DNA of 14,703 nt. It comes from CAWBNS01 sp964445105. Its GTDB lineage: Bacteria; Chlamydiota; Chlamydiia; Chlamydiales; JAJFMA01. Location: NCBI GenBank assembly GCA_964445105.1, contig CAYUJS010000050.1, positions 1-14,703 on the forward strand, written 5' to 3'. The first letter of the stretch is position 1. Every line of letters begins with the position of its first letter. The position numbers and the translations under genes are program-made. Of this stretch, positions 1-7,412 are shown in pieces. The notes below the pieces were generated by a model that had not been told where the DNA came from, did no database searches, and was given only the letters and a program-made list of their open reading frames with translations.

Positions 1-217
1 CTTGGGAATCCTTGCAGAGAATGTCTACAATACTGGTCCGTTGCGAAGAAACGTCAGGATCTTGGTTGGACTTTAAAAATGTAACGCTTTCTACAGGATT
101 TTCCGTACGCCCAAAGATGTCATTAAGAAAGTGGATAAGTATGTCTTTATTTTTCTCACTCCCAAAAATTCTTTTAAAAGCGAGATCATTCTTAGGATCT
201 AACAATTTATTCCACAT
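1..217 (-). CDS. Rpn-family PD-(D/E)XK nuclease / putative transposase, N-terminal part (cut by window edge)
   Basis: The minus strand is open from the ATG at 217-215 to the left edge, giving 72 codons with no stop. The protein starts MWNKLLDPKNDLAFKRIF and continues GSEKNKDILIHFLND; its last visible stretch is SIVDILCKDSQ. The start (L-DPKND-AFKRIFG then NK-ILI-FLN) is the hallmark N-terminus of Rpn/PDDEXK_2 proteins, which are DNA endonucleases linked to recombination. The D in VDIL would be the first catalytic acidic residue of the nuclease motif; the expected later E-x-Q lies beyond the window. A GGAG Shine-Dalgarno sits 8 nt upstream of the ATG, and an in-frame TAG lies further upstream. 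The family is often multicopy and mobile, and is common in amoeba-associated bacteria. The family call is firm; whether the gene is intact cannot be seen. Confidence 0.85.
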   Translation of the reverse strand, partial: MWNKLLDPKNDLAFKRIFGSEKNKDILIHFLNDIFGRTENPVESVTFLKSNQDPDVSSQRTSIVDILCKDSQ

Positions 218-251
218 TTCTAATTCTCCGGGTACTTGCTGCGACTACGTC

Positions 252-280
252 ATTATCTTTCTTTTATAGGATATTTTCAA
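252..280 (-). promoter_or_regulatory. Sigma70-like promoter for the Rpn-type gene
   Basis: On the minus strand a -35 TTGAAA (280-275) and a -10 GATAAT (257-252) are separated by exactly 17 bp, each matching 5 of 6 consensus bases. The predicted start is near 245, giving a leader of about 28 nt before the ATG at 217. Seen by inspection only. Confidence 0.5.
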
Positions 281-303
281 GACGAAAAATGGGGTAACTT
301 CCT

Positions 304-328
304 TGTAACTTCTCAGTAAGTCAGGGTA
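304..328. repeat. Solitary copy of the terminal repeat of the 9933-10058 element
   Basis: These 25 bases match the inverted-repeat end found at 9933-9957 and (inverted) 10034-10058 at about 22 of 25 positions. The shared core is GTAACTTCTCA followed by TAAGTC and GGGTA. No matching opposite end was found between 329 and 882, so this is either one end of a longer or decayed element or a solo end. Read on the minus strand it encodes YPDLLRSY inside a 65-codon open frame (442-245) that I do not consider a gene. Confidence 0.55.
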
Positions 329-515
329 AGAGGCGTAAATAAGCAGCGAAGTATAGCGATGCAGCGTTTTTGGTGAGGCAAAAAAGCGGGCGGCTTTCGC
401 AGCGATGACAAGGAACTCGACGGTGCAAGAAGCCGCGGGCATGGAGGGTAGGTAGCTCAGTAGCGTAGGTAAGCGTCTAATCTAACCACCTGCGCCGAAA
501 TGCCGTTGCCCCGCA

Positions 516-539
516 TTCTTCTGCAACAAAGCAGAAGAA
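516..539. other. Perfect 9-bp hairpin
   Basis: TTCTTCTGC (516-524) and GCAGAAGAA (531-539) are perfect inverted repeats around the 6-nt loop AACAAA. No T-run follows on either strand, so an intrinsic terminator is unlikely. The role is unknown; it may belong to a decayed mobile element. Confidence 0.5.
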
Positions 540-585
540 CGATATGCCGCGGGTATCTGTCGAGAGCAAACAAAAATGGAAAAAA

Positions 586-639
586 GGTATCTGTTCCCAC
601 GGGAGCCGCCTGCACGATTGTAATGGGATGGCCTAAGCT
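586..639 (-). pseudogene. Short decayed copB-like segment
   Basis: These 54 bases align without gaps to 6478-6531 inside the copB-like gene, in the same orientation, with 45 identities. On the minus strand both read as related peptides: SLGHPITIVQAAP here and SLDHPVTTVQVAP in CopB. Similarity fades on both sides, and no translocator-like transmembrane segments are present in the surrounding open frame (726-457). The simplest reading is a remnant of a second copB paralogue; many chlamydiae carry two copB/copD sets. A short segment moved by recombination is the alternative. Confidence 0.6.
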
Positions 640-817
640 TAGTCTCTCATCTCTCAAGCTGGTTTTCTGACGGAAACTGTTGTCCCATTGAGCTCTTAAG
701 CACCCACGGGGCCCCTCGACGAGCATTTAAAACCTGCTTGCAAAGACACTTTTCGCCATGGACAACCCCGTGTTTTATCAGCGCATCGAAAAATGTTCAT
801 GACGGCCTACGTAAGAA

Positions 818-844
818 TTGACAAGAATACAAGCCCAATATGAT
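818..844 (+). promoter_or_regulatory. Candidate promoter for the 649-residue effector-like gene
   Basis: A perfect -35 TTGACA (818-823) is followed by TATGAT (839-844), but the spacer is only 15 bp, which is short of the optimal 17. The predicted start is near 851 and the ATG is at 883. Suggestive only. Confidence 0.35.
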
Positions 845-882
845 CCTGAAGCCTTACAGAACGGCATTTGGAAGGGTGTGCG

Positions 883-2832
883 ATGGACGGACGTCAGAGC
901 GGATTAGCAATCAACGGATTGTCGACATCTTCGTCAGACAAGCCGCCGGTACCAGCAAAGCCAGCCTCACCCACCTCTGCATTTAGAGGCCGAGACCTCG
1001 ACCTCTCTCCCAGAGTTGCGCCCGCTCCTGAGCGAATGCCCTCCGTACCGCTGGATACTCTCCCAGCACCTAAGCCCCTGCCGTTAATGCCACAAGCATC
1101 AAGTTCCAGCTCTCAATCCTCTCCCAGACAGTTTATACCCGGGCTCCGTCAAAGCGTAGGCGCACCGTCTCAACCAATGGCAATGGCCCGACAGATGAGT
1201 GGAGCATCATTTTCAGCGCCTCCTCCCTCCGCAGCTGCTCCTCCGATTCCGGCTCCCAAGCCTGTCACGCTCTCTGTCGGCGCTGCCCCTACTATCTCCT
1301 CCGCGACATCCTCCAGCGCATCTTCTTCCTCGTCGTCTCCATCATCATCTTCTTCCGCCGCCGACAAGCCTAAGAAACCTTCTGTTTTCAAAAGGATTGG
1401 TAGTGGGCTTAACCGAGCAGCCAGCAAAGTGCTTTCAGCCGCGTCTGAGCTTTCCACAGCCGTCGCAGAGGCAGGTGAATTACCCGAGAACATCATCAAA
1501 AAACGCGCCGACCAGCTCACAGTCGAAGCAGACACGTTGACTAATACGGGCAGACCCGCCGAGGCCTTTTCTCTTTTGGAAGCTGCTGCCGATTTATATG
1601 CCGCGCATGAGGGGGTGGGCGAACTTGACGTTAGAGAGAAGACCTACAATATGAAGGATGCTACGTCGTATTATCTGAGTCTAGCCCTGCAGAAATATGA
1701 ATTTTTGCTGACTTATGCCCCTTACCTTCCGCCGGAGCTCCAAGAGAAGAGCAAGCTGAGGGTTGAAGCTAAAATTATGTCCACAAGGCAAGAACTGAAA
1801 GGCCGCCTAGACATAGTGTTTGATGAGAAATTTGGCTACAACGAATCCCGTTCTGACAAAGGCGGTCGTTTGACTTTTCTAGAAAACCAGGTGAGCCTTA
1901 GTTTTGAGAGCGCCCTAGCCATCTGGCAACACGTCCAGTCCTATGGAACCATTATGGATGAAATTAGCGTGATTGCTGCCATGGGGCACTACTATCTTTT
2001 TTTCAACGGTTCGGTGACTGCCCTACATCAAAAATATAGTGCTTTGCCTGATAATCCAAACAACACACCCCGCTTCGCCAAATATTGGAGAGATCGAGAG
2101 AACGGGGTGGTTAAACGTTACGACGAAATCATGATTTTTTGCCCTCATGTTTCTATCTCGCGCGAAGGCTTGGCGACGTGGCCCGACCACGACCCTCAAA
2201 CGACTGACCAGACAGTAGTGAGTGATCTCTCCGCGTTTAAGGCTCTACTAGAAACTATTTTCGCAATGAGGGATGACGCCTGGTCGCTTTCGTCTAACGA
2301 GCAGGGCAGAAAAATGAATAGCCCTTGGAGCCGGCTCCAAGGGCTCAAGCTTTTACTCTTGAAAAAGGCCCAAACGAGCTATCTAGAAGGAGATTACGCA
2401 GACGCCTACCGCTACTTTGAAGAGATTGCAAGGCTGCATTCATTGTACAGAACTTGGAACGGGCAAGATGCTGCCTGCTCGCTCGCCTATACCGCACTGG
2501 GCACAGCTTCAGAATACTATGACCACGCTCGCCAATTAATTCAGCACTGTACAAAAGAGTTTCAAGAGCAGCGTATGCCAAAGATTTTGGCAGGGCTCCA
2601 AGAAATCGAGCAAGGGAAGCAAAAGGCTGAGACAGACCGTAGCGCCCATTTAAAAGCCGAAAGGGAGCAGAAAATGAGGATACGGGCCTCCGAGTTAGAG
2701 TGTCACACGTACAGTGCCTCTCATGGAATAGCTTCTGGTTCTACCTATCGCCCCACCACACATGTGGTTTACGATCCCTACCGCACTTCCTCCGGATCGC
2801 ATTCTGCAGGTTATACGACTAGCTACCATTGA
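883..2832 (+). CDS. Ser/Pro-rich, TPR-like protein, candidate T3S effector
   Basis: Product of 649 aa starting MDGRQSGLAINGL. The ATG at 883 is chosen over an upstream TTG (868) because GGAAGG at 870-875 sits 7 nt before it. Residues 1-165 are disordered, rich in Pro, Ala and Ser, with a long serine run at about 137-160 using mixed TCT/TCC/TCA/AGC codons. A basic patch (KPKKPSVFKRIG) follows. The rest is helical: residues about 206-242 (ADTLTNTGRPAEAFSLLEAA) and about 495-520 (SYLEGDYADAYRYFEEIARL) look like TPR units, and about 565-606 is a charged, coiled-coil-like helix. The C-terminus is Tyr/Ser/His-rich. There is no Sec signal peptide and no transmembrane helix. It converges with the chaperone gene of the T3S operon (2-nt gap). 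A disordered N-terminus beside a translocator operon suggests a secreted substrate, but this is inference; I recognise no enzyme domain. Confidence 0.8.
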   Translation: MDGRQSGLAINGLSTSSSDKPPVPAKPASPTSAFRGRDLDLSPRVAPAPERMPSVPLDTLPAPKPLPLMPQASSSSSQSSPRQFIPGLRQSVGAPSQPMAMARQMSGASFSAPPPSAAAPPIPAPKPVTLSVGAAPTISSATSSSASSSSSSPSSSSSAADKPKKPSVFKRIGSGLNRAASKVLSAASELSTAVAEAGELPENIIKKRADQLTVEADTLTNTGRPAEAFSLLEAAADLYAAHEGVGELDVREKTYNMKDATSYYLSLALQKYEFLLTYAPYLPPELQEKSKLRVEAKIMSTRQELKGRLDIVFDEKFGYNESRSDKGGRLTFLENQVSLSFESALAIWQHVQSYGTIMDEISVIAAMGHYYLFFNGSVTALHQKYSALPDNPNNTPRFAKYWRDRENGVVKRYDEIMIFCPHVSISREGLATWPDHDPQTTDQTVVSDLSAFKALLETIFAMRDDAWSLSSNEQGRKMNSPWSRLQGLKLLLLKKAQTSYLEGDYADAYRYFEEIARLHSLYRTWNGQDAACSLAYTALGTASEYYDHARQLIQHCTKEFQEQRMPKILAGLQEIEQGKQKAETDRSAHLKAEREQKMRIRASELECHTYSASHGIASGSTYRPTTHVVYDPYRTSSGSHSAGYTTSYH

Positions 2833-2834
2833 TC

Positions 2835-3230
2835 CTATGCCTGCACGTGCCCCTTGACGTTGCCGTGCCATGATTCGGCTACGTTACAAAAGTCCTCGTA
2901 CCCCTCCATGAATCTTTGGTATGAGAGCTCCTCTGTCATTTCCATCTGCAAAGTGATATTTTTTCCGTCAGGCGCTAGGCCCAGCACGGCTCCGCGTGTG
3001 CTGATCCCCAAGAGATTAGCCACCATTAACTCTTGTAAAAATTTACTTTCTCTCTCGAGAGAGAACTCGCCGAGCCTACATGACAACTCTACGCCGAACG
3101 GAATCGCATGGACTGTGATCGAAAGCTCGTCGGTGATGGGCAGTTCATAGGCCCCTTCAGCATTACTGGGAATACCCGTAGGTATTCCCAGTTCTTGACC
3201 GTATCGCTGCATGATCGATGGTAGGTCCAT
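2835..3230 (-). CDS. CesT/SycE-type class I T3S chaperone
   Basis: Small acidic protein (131 aa from MDLPSIMQRYGQELGIP). An upstream ATG at 3251 overlaps the copD stop (TAATG), but the ATG at 3230 has a well-placed AGGAG 5 nt before it, so I prefer it. Family signs: a beta-rich first half (YELPITDELSITVHAI), then KFLQELMVANLLGISTRGAV followed by LGLAPDGKNITLQME, which matches the L--LM-ANLLG--T-GA-LGL core of CesT-like chaperones, and a C-terminal helix ending near W (ESWHGNVKGH). Such proteins form cytosolic dimers that bind the chaperone-binding region of effectors and keep them secretion-competent. It is the last gene of the operon, directly after copD. Its substrate is not shown; the convergent 649-residue protein is a candidate. 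Confidence 0.85.
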   Translation of the reverse strand: MDLPSIMQRYGQELGIPTGIPSNAEGAYELPITDELSITVHAIPFGVELSCRLGEFSLERESKFLQELMVANLLGISTRGAVLGLAPDGKNITLQMEMTEELSYQRFMEGYEDFCNVAESWHGNVKGHVQA

Positions 3231-3250
3231 AGTGACTCCTGATCGTTGCA

Positions 3251-4462
3251 TTAAGCGTGTGAGCTCATGGCTCGGGTATTTTCGTCAGTGGCTTTTTGCT
3301 GTAGCTGGTTCAAGGCGTCAATCATTTGGTTGGCTGATTGCATGTCATTCATCATGGCAGAAACAAAGTTCCCCATGATCTGAGAGGCTGTTTGGAAGAT
3401 CTGTTGCTGCATCTGGTAATTACCCTCGATCATTTTAAAGGGAGCTTGTGCCATTTGGCCGATACCTCCCACGGTGGACTTGGCAGAGTCCCCTACCAAA
3501 TTGATCATCTGCCGGTCATTTTGAATTTTCGTTGCGCGGGTGGATTCGTGCTCCATCCGGCTTTTATCTCTACTTTGCTTCAGAGCGCCGTACTTAGAGT
3601 CTGTTTCTGCTAGCTCCTCTAAGGCTTTTGCTTTTGCCTTCTCATCTCCAGCCCTTTGTAGACGCGTGGCACTGTCGAGATCGGCCTGAGCCGCGTCTCT
3701 TTCATCCCTCTTCGCTTGTATCGCTTTGGCATCTTCCGGGTTAGATTTTTCTAGTGCTTTTAAGTCAGCTTCTTTCTTATCTAAAACTTCCTGTTTTGTT
3801 GCTACAAGCTCTTCTGGATTAGACACATGCGCATCCATCTCGTCTTGGCGGGCTTGTGCTGCTCGGGATTGGGGGCTCTCTCCGCCTTCAACGCTTTTGG
3901 CTCCGTGGGCGGCCATGGCACCTGCCATCGCTATGCCTACGCCAGCGGTGATCAGTTGACCGATCCCTCCTACTATGTCTGCCATGGCTTCGGCGTACTT
4001 GGCGTCACGGGCCATTTTACCAGCTTCTACGCCTTCTTCATACTGGGCCGATTGCCCTTGCACAACGGCTTTGTTATCTGCCAGGGCGTTGCGGGCTAGT
4101 ACACCTGCGACCACGGCTAGGGCCATGATCATGGCAACAAATCCTGAGGCTTCGCCCCAGGGGTTGCCTCCGGCAGCGCTCATGGGGTTGGTGGAGGCAT
4201 TGGCTTTGGGGGCGGGCATGCCAGGGGCGTCCGGTTGGGAGCTCATAGGCGCGGTTGATTTGCCAGAGGTGCCTTTAGCGGCGGACCAATCTTCTATCGA
4301 GCTTTCTGAAACGTTCTTGATGTGCTCGAGGTGCTTAGAACCGCCTTTTGCCTGAACTTCGCCGGTCGCTGTTGCGTCGCCTGTCACTGTGCCATCGGCA
4401 TTTTGGCCGGGGGTATAGCTGGTATACTGGCCGCTGTTGCTGCTGATATCTGGTGAAGACAT
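3251..4462 (-). CDS. copD: CopD-like T3S minor translocator (SctB/YopD class)
   Basis: Product of 403 aa, close to the usual chlamydial CopD length. The start is supported by AAGGAGG 5 nt before the ATG. Residues 1-100 are disordered (Gly/Ser/Pro/Ala). A hydrophobic segment at about 107-124 (FVAMIMALAVVAGVLARN) and a second Gly/Ala-rich one at about 161-184 are the likely membrane-inserting parts. Residues about 193-290 form a long charged coiled coil (KKEADLKALEKSNPED and on). The C-terminus is Met/Gln-rich and amphipathic (QMQQQIFQTASQIMGNF, then NQMIDALNQLQQK), as in translocators that bind LcrH-type chaperones. It follows the copB-like gene after a 92-bp spacer with a hairpin, and precedes a CesT-type chaperone. 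Role: with CopB, forms the pore in the host or inclusion membrane. The assignment rests on architecture and synteny. Confidence 0.82.
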   Translation of the reverse strand: MSSPDISSNSGQYTSYTPGQNADGTVTGDATATGEVQAKGGSKHLEHIKNVSESSIEDWSAAKGTSGKSTAPMSSQPDAPGMPAPKANASTNPMSAAGGNPWGEASGFVAMIMALAVVAGVLARNALADNKAVVQGQSAQYEEGVEAGKMARDAKYAEAMADIVGGIGQLITAGVGIAMAGAMAAHGAKSVEGGESPQSRAAQARQDEMDAHVSNPEELVATKQEVLDKKEADLKALEKSNPEDAKAIQAKRDERDAAQADLDSATRLQRAGDEKAKAKALEELAETDSKYGALKQSRDKSRMEHESTRATKIQNDRQMINLVGDSAKSTVGGIGQMAQAPFKMIEGNYQMQQQIFQTASQIMGNFVSAMMNDMQSANQMIDALNQLQQKATDENTRAMSSHA

Positions 4463-4483
4463 GGTTTCCTCCTTATTAATCTT

Positions 4484-4528
4484 GATCCTTGCGCGTTGTC
4501 GTGGGTGCCTGTCTTAAGTGCAAGGATC
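4484..4528 (-). promoter_or_regulatory. Long-loop hairpin between copB and copD
   Basis: GATCCTTGC (4484-4492) and GCAAGGATC (4520-4528) are perfect 9-bp inverted repeats separated by 27 nt; one G-U and one C-G pair can extend the stem inward. In the minus-strand transcript it sits just upstream of the copD Shine-Dalgarno, after an AU-rich stretch with repeated UUAAUAAU-like words. No U-run follows the stem, so it is not a classical terminator. It could be an mRNA-stabilising, processing or translational-control structure, or a protein-binding site. Confidence 0.5.
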
Positions 4529-4554
4529 GTTTGATTATTAATATTTATTCATTA

Positions 4555-6729
4555 TTAAGAGATCCTCTCTAAAGCCGAAATGATTTGGGATTGGGACTGG
4601 ATAATGTGCGACATTAAGTTGGATAGGTTGGCAATGCCGGTCATCATTTGCTCAATCGACTTCTGGATGCCCTGCATGGTGGCGTCAAGCATTTTGAGGT
4701 AGGCGTTAGCTTCGGCAATGAACATGTCTAGGTCGCCTATCTCCATGGCTAGCTGAGCTCTTTTAAACATAATAATGGCTTGTCCTAGGGCCATGGCGGC
4801 GTGGCCGGTTTGCACGCCTACTTGCCCTAGGGCATCTAGGGCGTTCAGTCCATCTAGTACTTTCTTTATCGTCTCGGGACTGAACTTGCCGTTTAATTTA
4901 TTGAGGACTGAGGTGCTGCGGGGGACAGATTCTGCGGTACCTTCGCTCATTTTTGCGACGGTATTGACCTGTTTGCTAGCGGCTATTTCAGCTTCGGTAC
5001 CTGTACTCTTGATCGTTTTAGTCGCGTTGGCGGCCGTAGAGGCGGTAGAATCGACCGCTTCGGCACCGGCCTCGCCAGCGTTGCCCATGGCCCTTATGCC
5101 CACGGCAAGAGTGCACAAAACCAGGATCAGGATTAGGAGCATGGCGATGACTTGCGAGATGATTTCGGCTATGTCTTTCGGAATGCCCATAGCGGTCATG
5201 ATAGGCACCAAGACAGTAGAGACGCAGTTGGAATTGGCGATGACGGTGGTAGAGATGGTCATCACCAGTTGCATTGTCAGCTGCGCAACCATGGCCATGC
5301 CTTCGGGACAGAAGACGACGAGCGCGAGGGCAGCAACAATAGCCAAAATGGCGACGACCAGTACGACGACGGCAATGAGGATTTCGGCTGTGGGTGAAGG
5401 GATACCAAAGGCATTTAGCATTTCGGCCAGTAGCTTCATGATCTTGGCCACCACGTTATAGCTTGTCACCGAGGAGGTGATGGTAAACACCAGCTCCACA
5501 ACGGCAATAGCGATGGTGACAGCGATGGCGGCGATGGCACCTACCACAGTCTCGCAGAGGACCACGGCCATAATACCCCCTGTGATGACCGTCAGCACGG
5601 CAGCTGCGATAGCAAGTATAATCATGCCGACTAGCTTACCAGTGCCCCCGTTGCCTTTACCTGCGTCGTGAGCTTTTTCTAGTTTTTCCAGCTGGGCTTT
5701 GAGTTTGCTCATCATGGCGTCTGTTTTGGCTACAGAATCTTTGCGTTCGATATCGGTCTGTAGCTGCATCATCTTGCGCAGGGCGGTTTTACAGGCATCG
5801 ATGGCTTCACCGATGACCTTTAGAAAGTCGCCTAACACCATGCTATTGGGGTCATCGGGCGGCGTGGCCTTCACAGCGGCTTGTAGAGTCGTTTGCTGGG
5901 CGGTTAATACCTGGATGCCATTAGCTGCCACAAGTAGCTTTTGGATATCGTTAGATAGGCTTGCAGCCAAGGGGCCGGGGATGCCGTTGGCAGCGGCCAA
6001 TTGTGCTTGTGCAATCGTTGAAGCGCCTGGGGGGAGGTTTGCTTGTACAAACTCACGGGCACTTGCTCCAGGAACGGCACTGTTATTGCTCCAAAATTGG
6101 GCACTTGCTTGCTGGCCTCCGGGGGTGGGGCCTTGCTTATTGCCTTGGTCTGTGCCGTCACCTTGTTGTTCGCCTTTAGCGTTGACGTTTGCTTGGCCGG
6201 GGATCGGCTTGCCATCGGCATCCAGGACTCCTTCTCCTTTGGTGGTCCTTTGGCCATCTTCTCCTTTTACGGCCTGGGAGCCTGGATCAGAGGCGTTGAC
6301 CTGCTGGGCCCAGACGGTCATGGTGGCTTCATTCATGATGCCAGCCGCTAATAGGGTCAGCGCGGGGTCTTGTTGCGCGACGGGCAGTTGCCCGTTTTGA
6401 ATGATCTTCATTTGCAGTTCTACAGGCAGCTGTTCGAGAAATTCTTGGTATTTTTCTTGTACCGCCTGCTGAGTAGCGGTCTCTTTTGCCCCGGGAGCCA
6501 CCTGCACGGTTGTGACGGGATGGTCTAAGCTGGGCCGATTGGGCTCGGACCCTTTGACATCGATTTTTCCTTCACCGACTTGCGTGAGAGACTGGCTCAA
6601 GCTGTCTTGAACCATACCCATTTGCTGGCGTTGTGACTGTGAGGCGGCCCCGGTTTGCTGCGTATCTGTTGCGTCTATTGAGGTTGGGTCTTGCGGTCCT
6701 AAGGAAGCTCCTCCTGATGGAATGCTCAT
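4555..6729 (-). CDS. copB: CopB-like T3S major translocator (SctE/YopB class), enlarged
   Basis: Product of 724 aa, noticeably longer than Chlamydia CopB (roughly 490 aa, from memory). The ATG at 6729 is preceded by AAAGGAG. Residues 1-215 are hydrophilic and rich in Gln, Gly and Pro. About 320-358 is a coiled coil (TDIERKDSVAKTDAMMSKL). Strong hydrophobic blocks at about 365-417 (a hairpin-like pair), 448-473 and 525-545 are the membrane-inserting region, including MIILAIAAAVLTVITGG and ILIAVVVLVVAILAIVAALA. The C-terminus returns to amphipathic helix ending in ISALERIS. It lies 21 bp after the LcrH-like chaperone gene and before copD, the order of the chlamydial lcrH-copB-copD cluster. Role: hydrophobic translocon subunit inserted into host membrane by the injectisome. 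Family confidence is good; the extra length lies mostly in the N-terminal hydrophilic part. Confidence 0.85.
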   Translation of the reverse strand: MSIPSGGASLGPQDPTSIDATDTQQTGAASQSQRQQMGMVQDSLSQSLTQVGEGKIDVKGSEPNRPSLDHPVTTVQVAPGAKETATQQAVQEKYQEFLEQLPVELQMKIIQNGQLPVAQQDPALTLLAAGIMNEATMTVWAQQVNASDPGSQAVKGEDGQRTTKGEGVLDADGKPIPGQANVNAKGEQQGDGTDQGNKQGPTPGGQQASAQFWSNNSAVPGASAREFVQANLPPGASTIAQAQLAAANGIPGPLAASLSNDIQKLLVAANGIQVLTAQQTTLQAAVKATPPDDPNSMVLGDFLKVIGEAIDACKTALRKMMQLQTDIERKDSVAKTDAMMSKLKAQLEKLEKAHDAGKGNGGTGKLVGMIILAIAAAVLTVITGGIMAVVLCETVVGAIAAIAVTIAIAVVELVFTITSSVTSYNVVAKIMKLLAEMLNAFGIPSPTAEILIAVVVLVVAILAIVAALALVVFCPEGMAMVAQLTMQLVMTISTTVIANSNCVSTVLVPIMTAMGIPKDIAEIISQVIAMLLILILVLCTLAVGIRAMGNAGEAGAEAVDSTASTAANATKTIKSTGTEAEIAASKQVNTVAKMSEGTAESVPRSTSVLNKLNGKFSPETIKKVLDGLNALDALGQVGVQTGHAAMALGQAIIMFKRAQLAMEIGDLDMFIAEANAYLKMLDATMQGIQKSIEQMMTGIANLSNLMSHIIQSQSQIISALERIS

Positions 6730-6750
6730 AGATTCTCCTTTGGGTCAGGA

Positions 6751-7308
6751 CTAGCTAGCCATTTCTGGTTTGGCGGCGTTCTCCATGCTTCTGCCAATAG
6801 ATAGAGATTCCAGCATCAAGACAGCACGCTCTTTCACAAGCACGTACTGTGGCTGGTCTCCGCATTTTTCAATGGCTTGGGCTAGCTCTGCTTGCGCCAT
6901 GGGGATAATTCCGGTTTTCAAGTAGCAGTCCGATATGTGGTAATGAGGCAGAGGGTTATACGGATCTACTAGCCCTACAAACGCGTAGGTCGAGATGGCG
7001 TTTTGGTAATCGCGTTGCATGTGCTGGCAGGCTGCCAGACCAAGGATATACTTGCTCTCGGTGGAATTGAGCAAAATGAGAATACGGAATAGGTGCGAGG
7101 CATCCCGGTACTTTCCCGAGTTATACAGCCGGTAGGCGTATCCGTAAATACCCTCGATCATACTGTCGGTTAGCCCCATGGCATCTTTAGGCAGCATGCC
7201 CTTTTCGAATATATTGCTTGAGATTTTCCCTAGGGCTTCAGCCAGCTCTTTAGAATTTTCCTCTCCGAGCTTACCCAATACTTCGTTGATGGTTTCATTC
7301 ATATCCAT
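6751..7308 (-). CDS. lcrH: LcrH/SycD-type TPR chaperone of translocators
   Basis: Product of 185 aa. The start ATG at 7308 has AGGAGG upstream; a second Met is at codon 3. Three TPR-like units at about residues 54-87 (YGYAYRLYNSGKYRDASHLF), 88-121 (YILGLAACQHMQRDYQNAIS) and 122-155 (PHYHISDCYLKTGIIPMAQA) match the class II chaperone fold (SycD/LcrH/IpgC). This family binds the two hydrophobic translocators in the cytosol before secretion and in several species also acts in gene regulation. The gene is directly upstream of copB. The 104-bp spacer before it (7309-7412) holds the perfect palindrome GAGTTAACTC (7327-7336), of unknown meaning. A few residues longer than usual at the C-terminus. 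This is one of the firmest calls in the window. Confidence 0.92.
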   Translation of the reverse strand: MDMNETINEVLGKLGEENSKELAEALGKISSNIFEKGMLPKDAMGLTDSMIEGIYGYAYRLYNSGKYRDASHLFRILILLNSTESKYILGLAACQHMQRDYQNAISTYAFVGLVDPYNPLPHYHISDCYLKTGIIPMAQAELAQAIEKCGDQPQYVLVKERAVLMLESLSIGRSMENAAKPEMAS

Positions 7309-7412
7309 GGTTTACCCTCCTAACCTGAGTTAACTCTTTTCATGGCCCATCCTACTTTTGTGGCGTGCTCGGAGACAGTGGCTCCTTGTCATGCGCGGCT
7401 AAATAAGCCCTT

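Larger units (their letters stand above)
329..817. other. Gene-free stretch with element and gene debris
   Basis: No convincing intact gene is seen on either strand. The short open frames at 442-245 and 726-457 (minus) lack Shine-Dalgarno sequences and domain-like composition. The stretch contains the perfect 9-bp hairpin at 516-539 and the copB-like relic at 586-639. The remainder is unrecognised and may be decayed mobile DNA associated with the repeat end at 304-328. Confidence 0.5.

Noticed and set aside
12..269. Plus-strand open frame of 85 codons
   Set aside because: It is antisense to the Rpn-type reading frame at 217-1, which has clear family motifs, a Shine-Dalgarno and a promoter.
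245..442. Minus-strand 65-codon open frame containing YPDLLRSY
   Set aside because: No Shine-Dalgarno, and part of it is just the translated transposon-like repeat end; treated as repeat debris.
1170..1535. Minus-strand 121-codon frame rich in Ala, Asp and Glu
   Set aside because: Mirror of the Ser/Pro-rich region of the 649-residue gene; composition is a by-product of serine codons read backwards.
4775..5461. Plus-strand 228-codon frame, and the 233-codon frame at 5699-6400
   Set aside because: Both are antisense shadows of the copB-like gene, which has transmembrane blocks, a strong Shine-Dalgarno and synteny.
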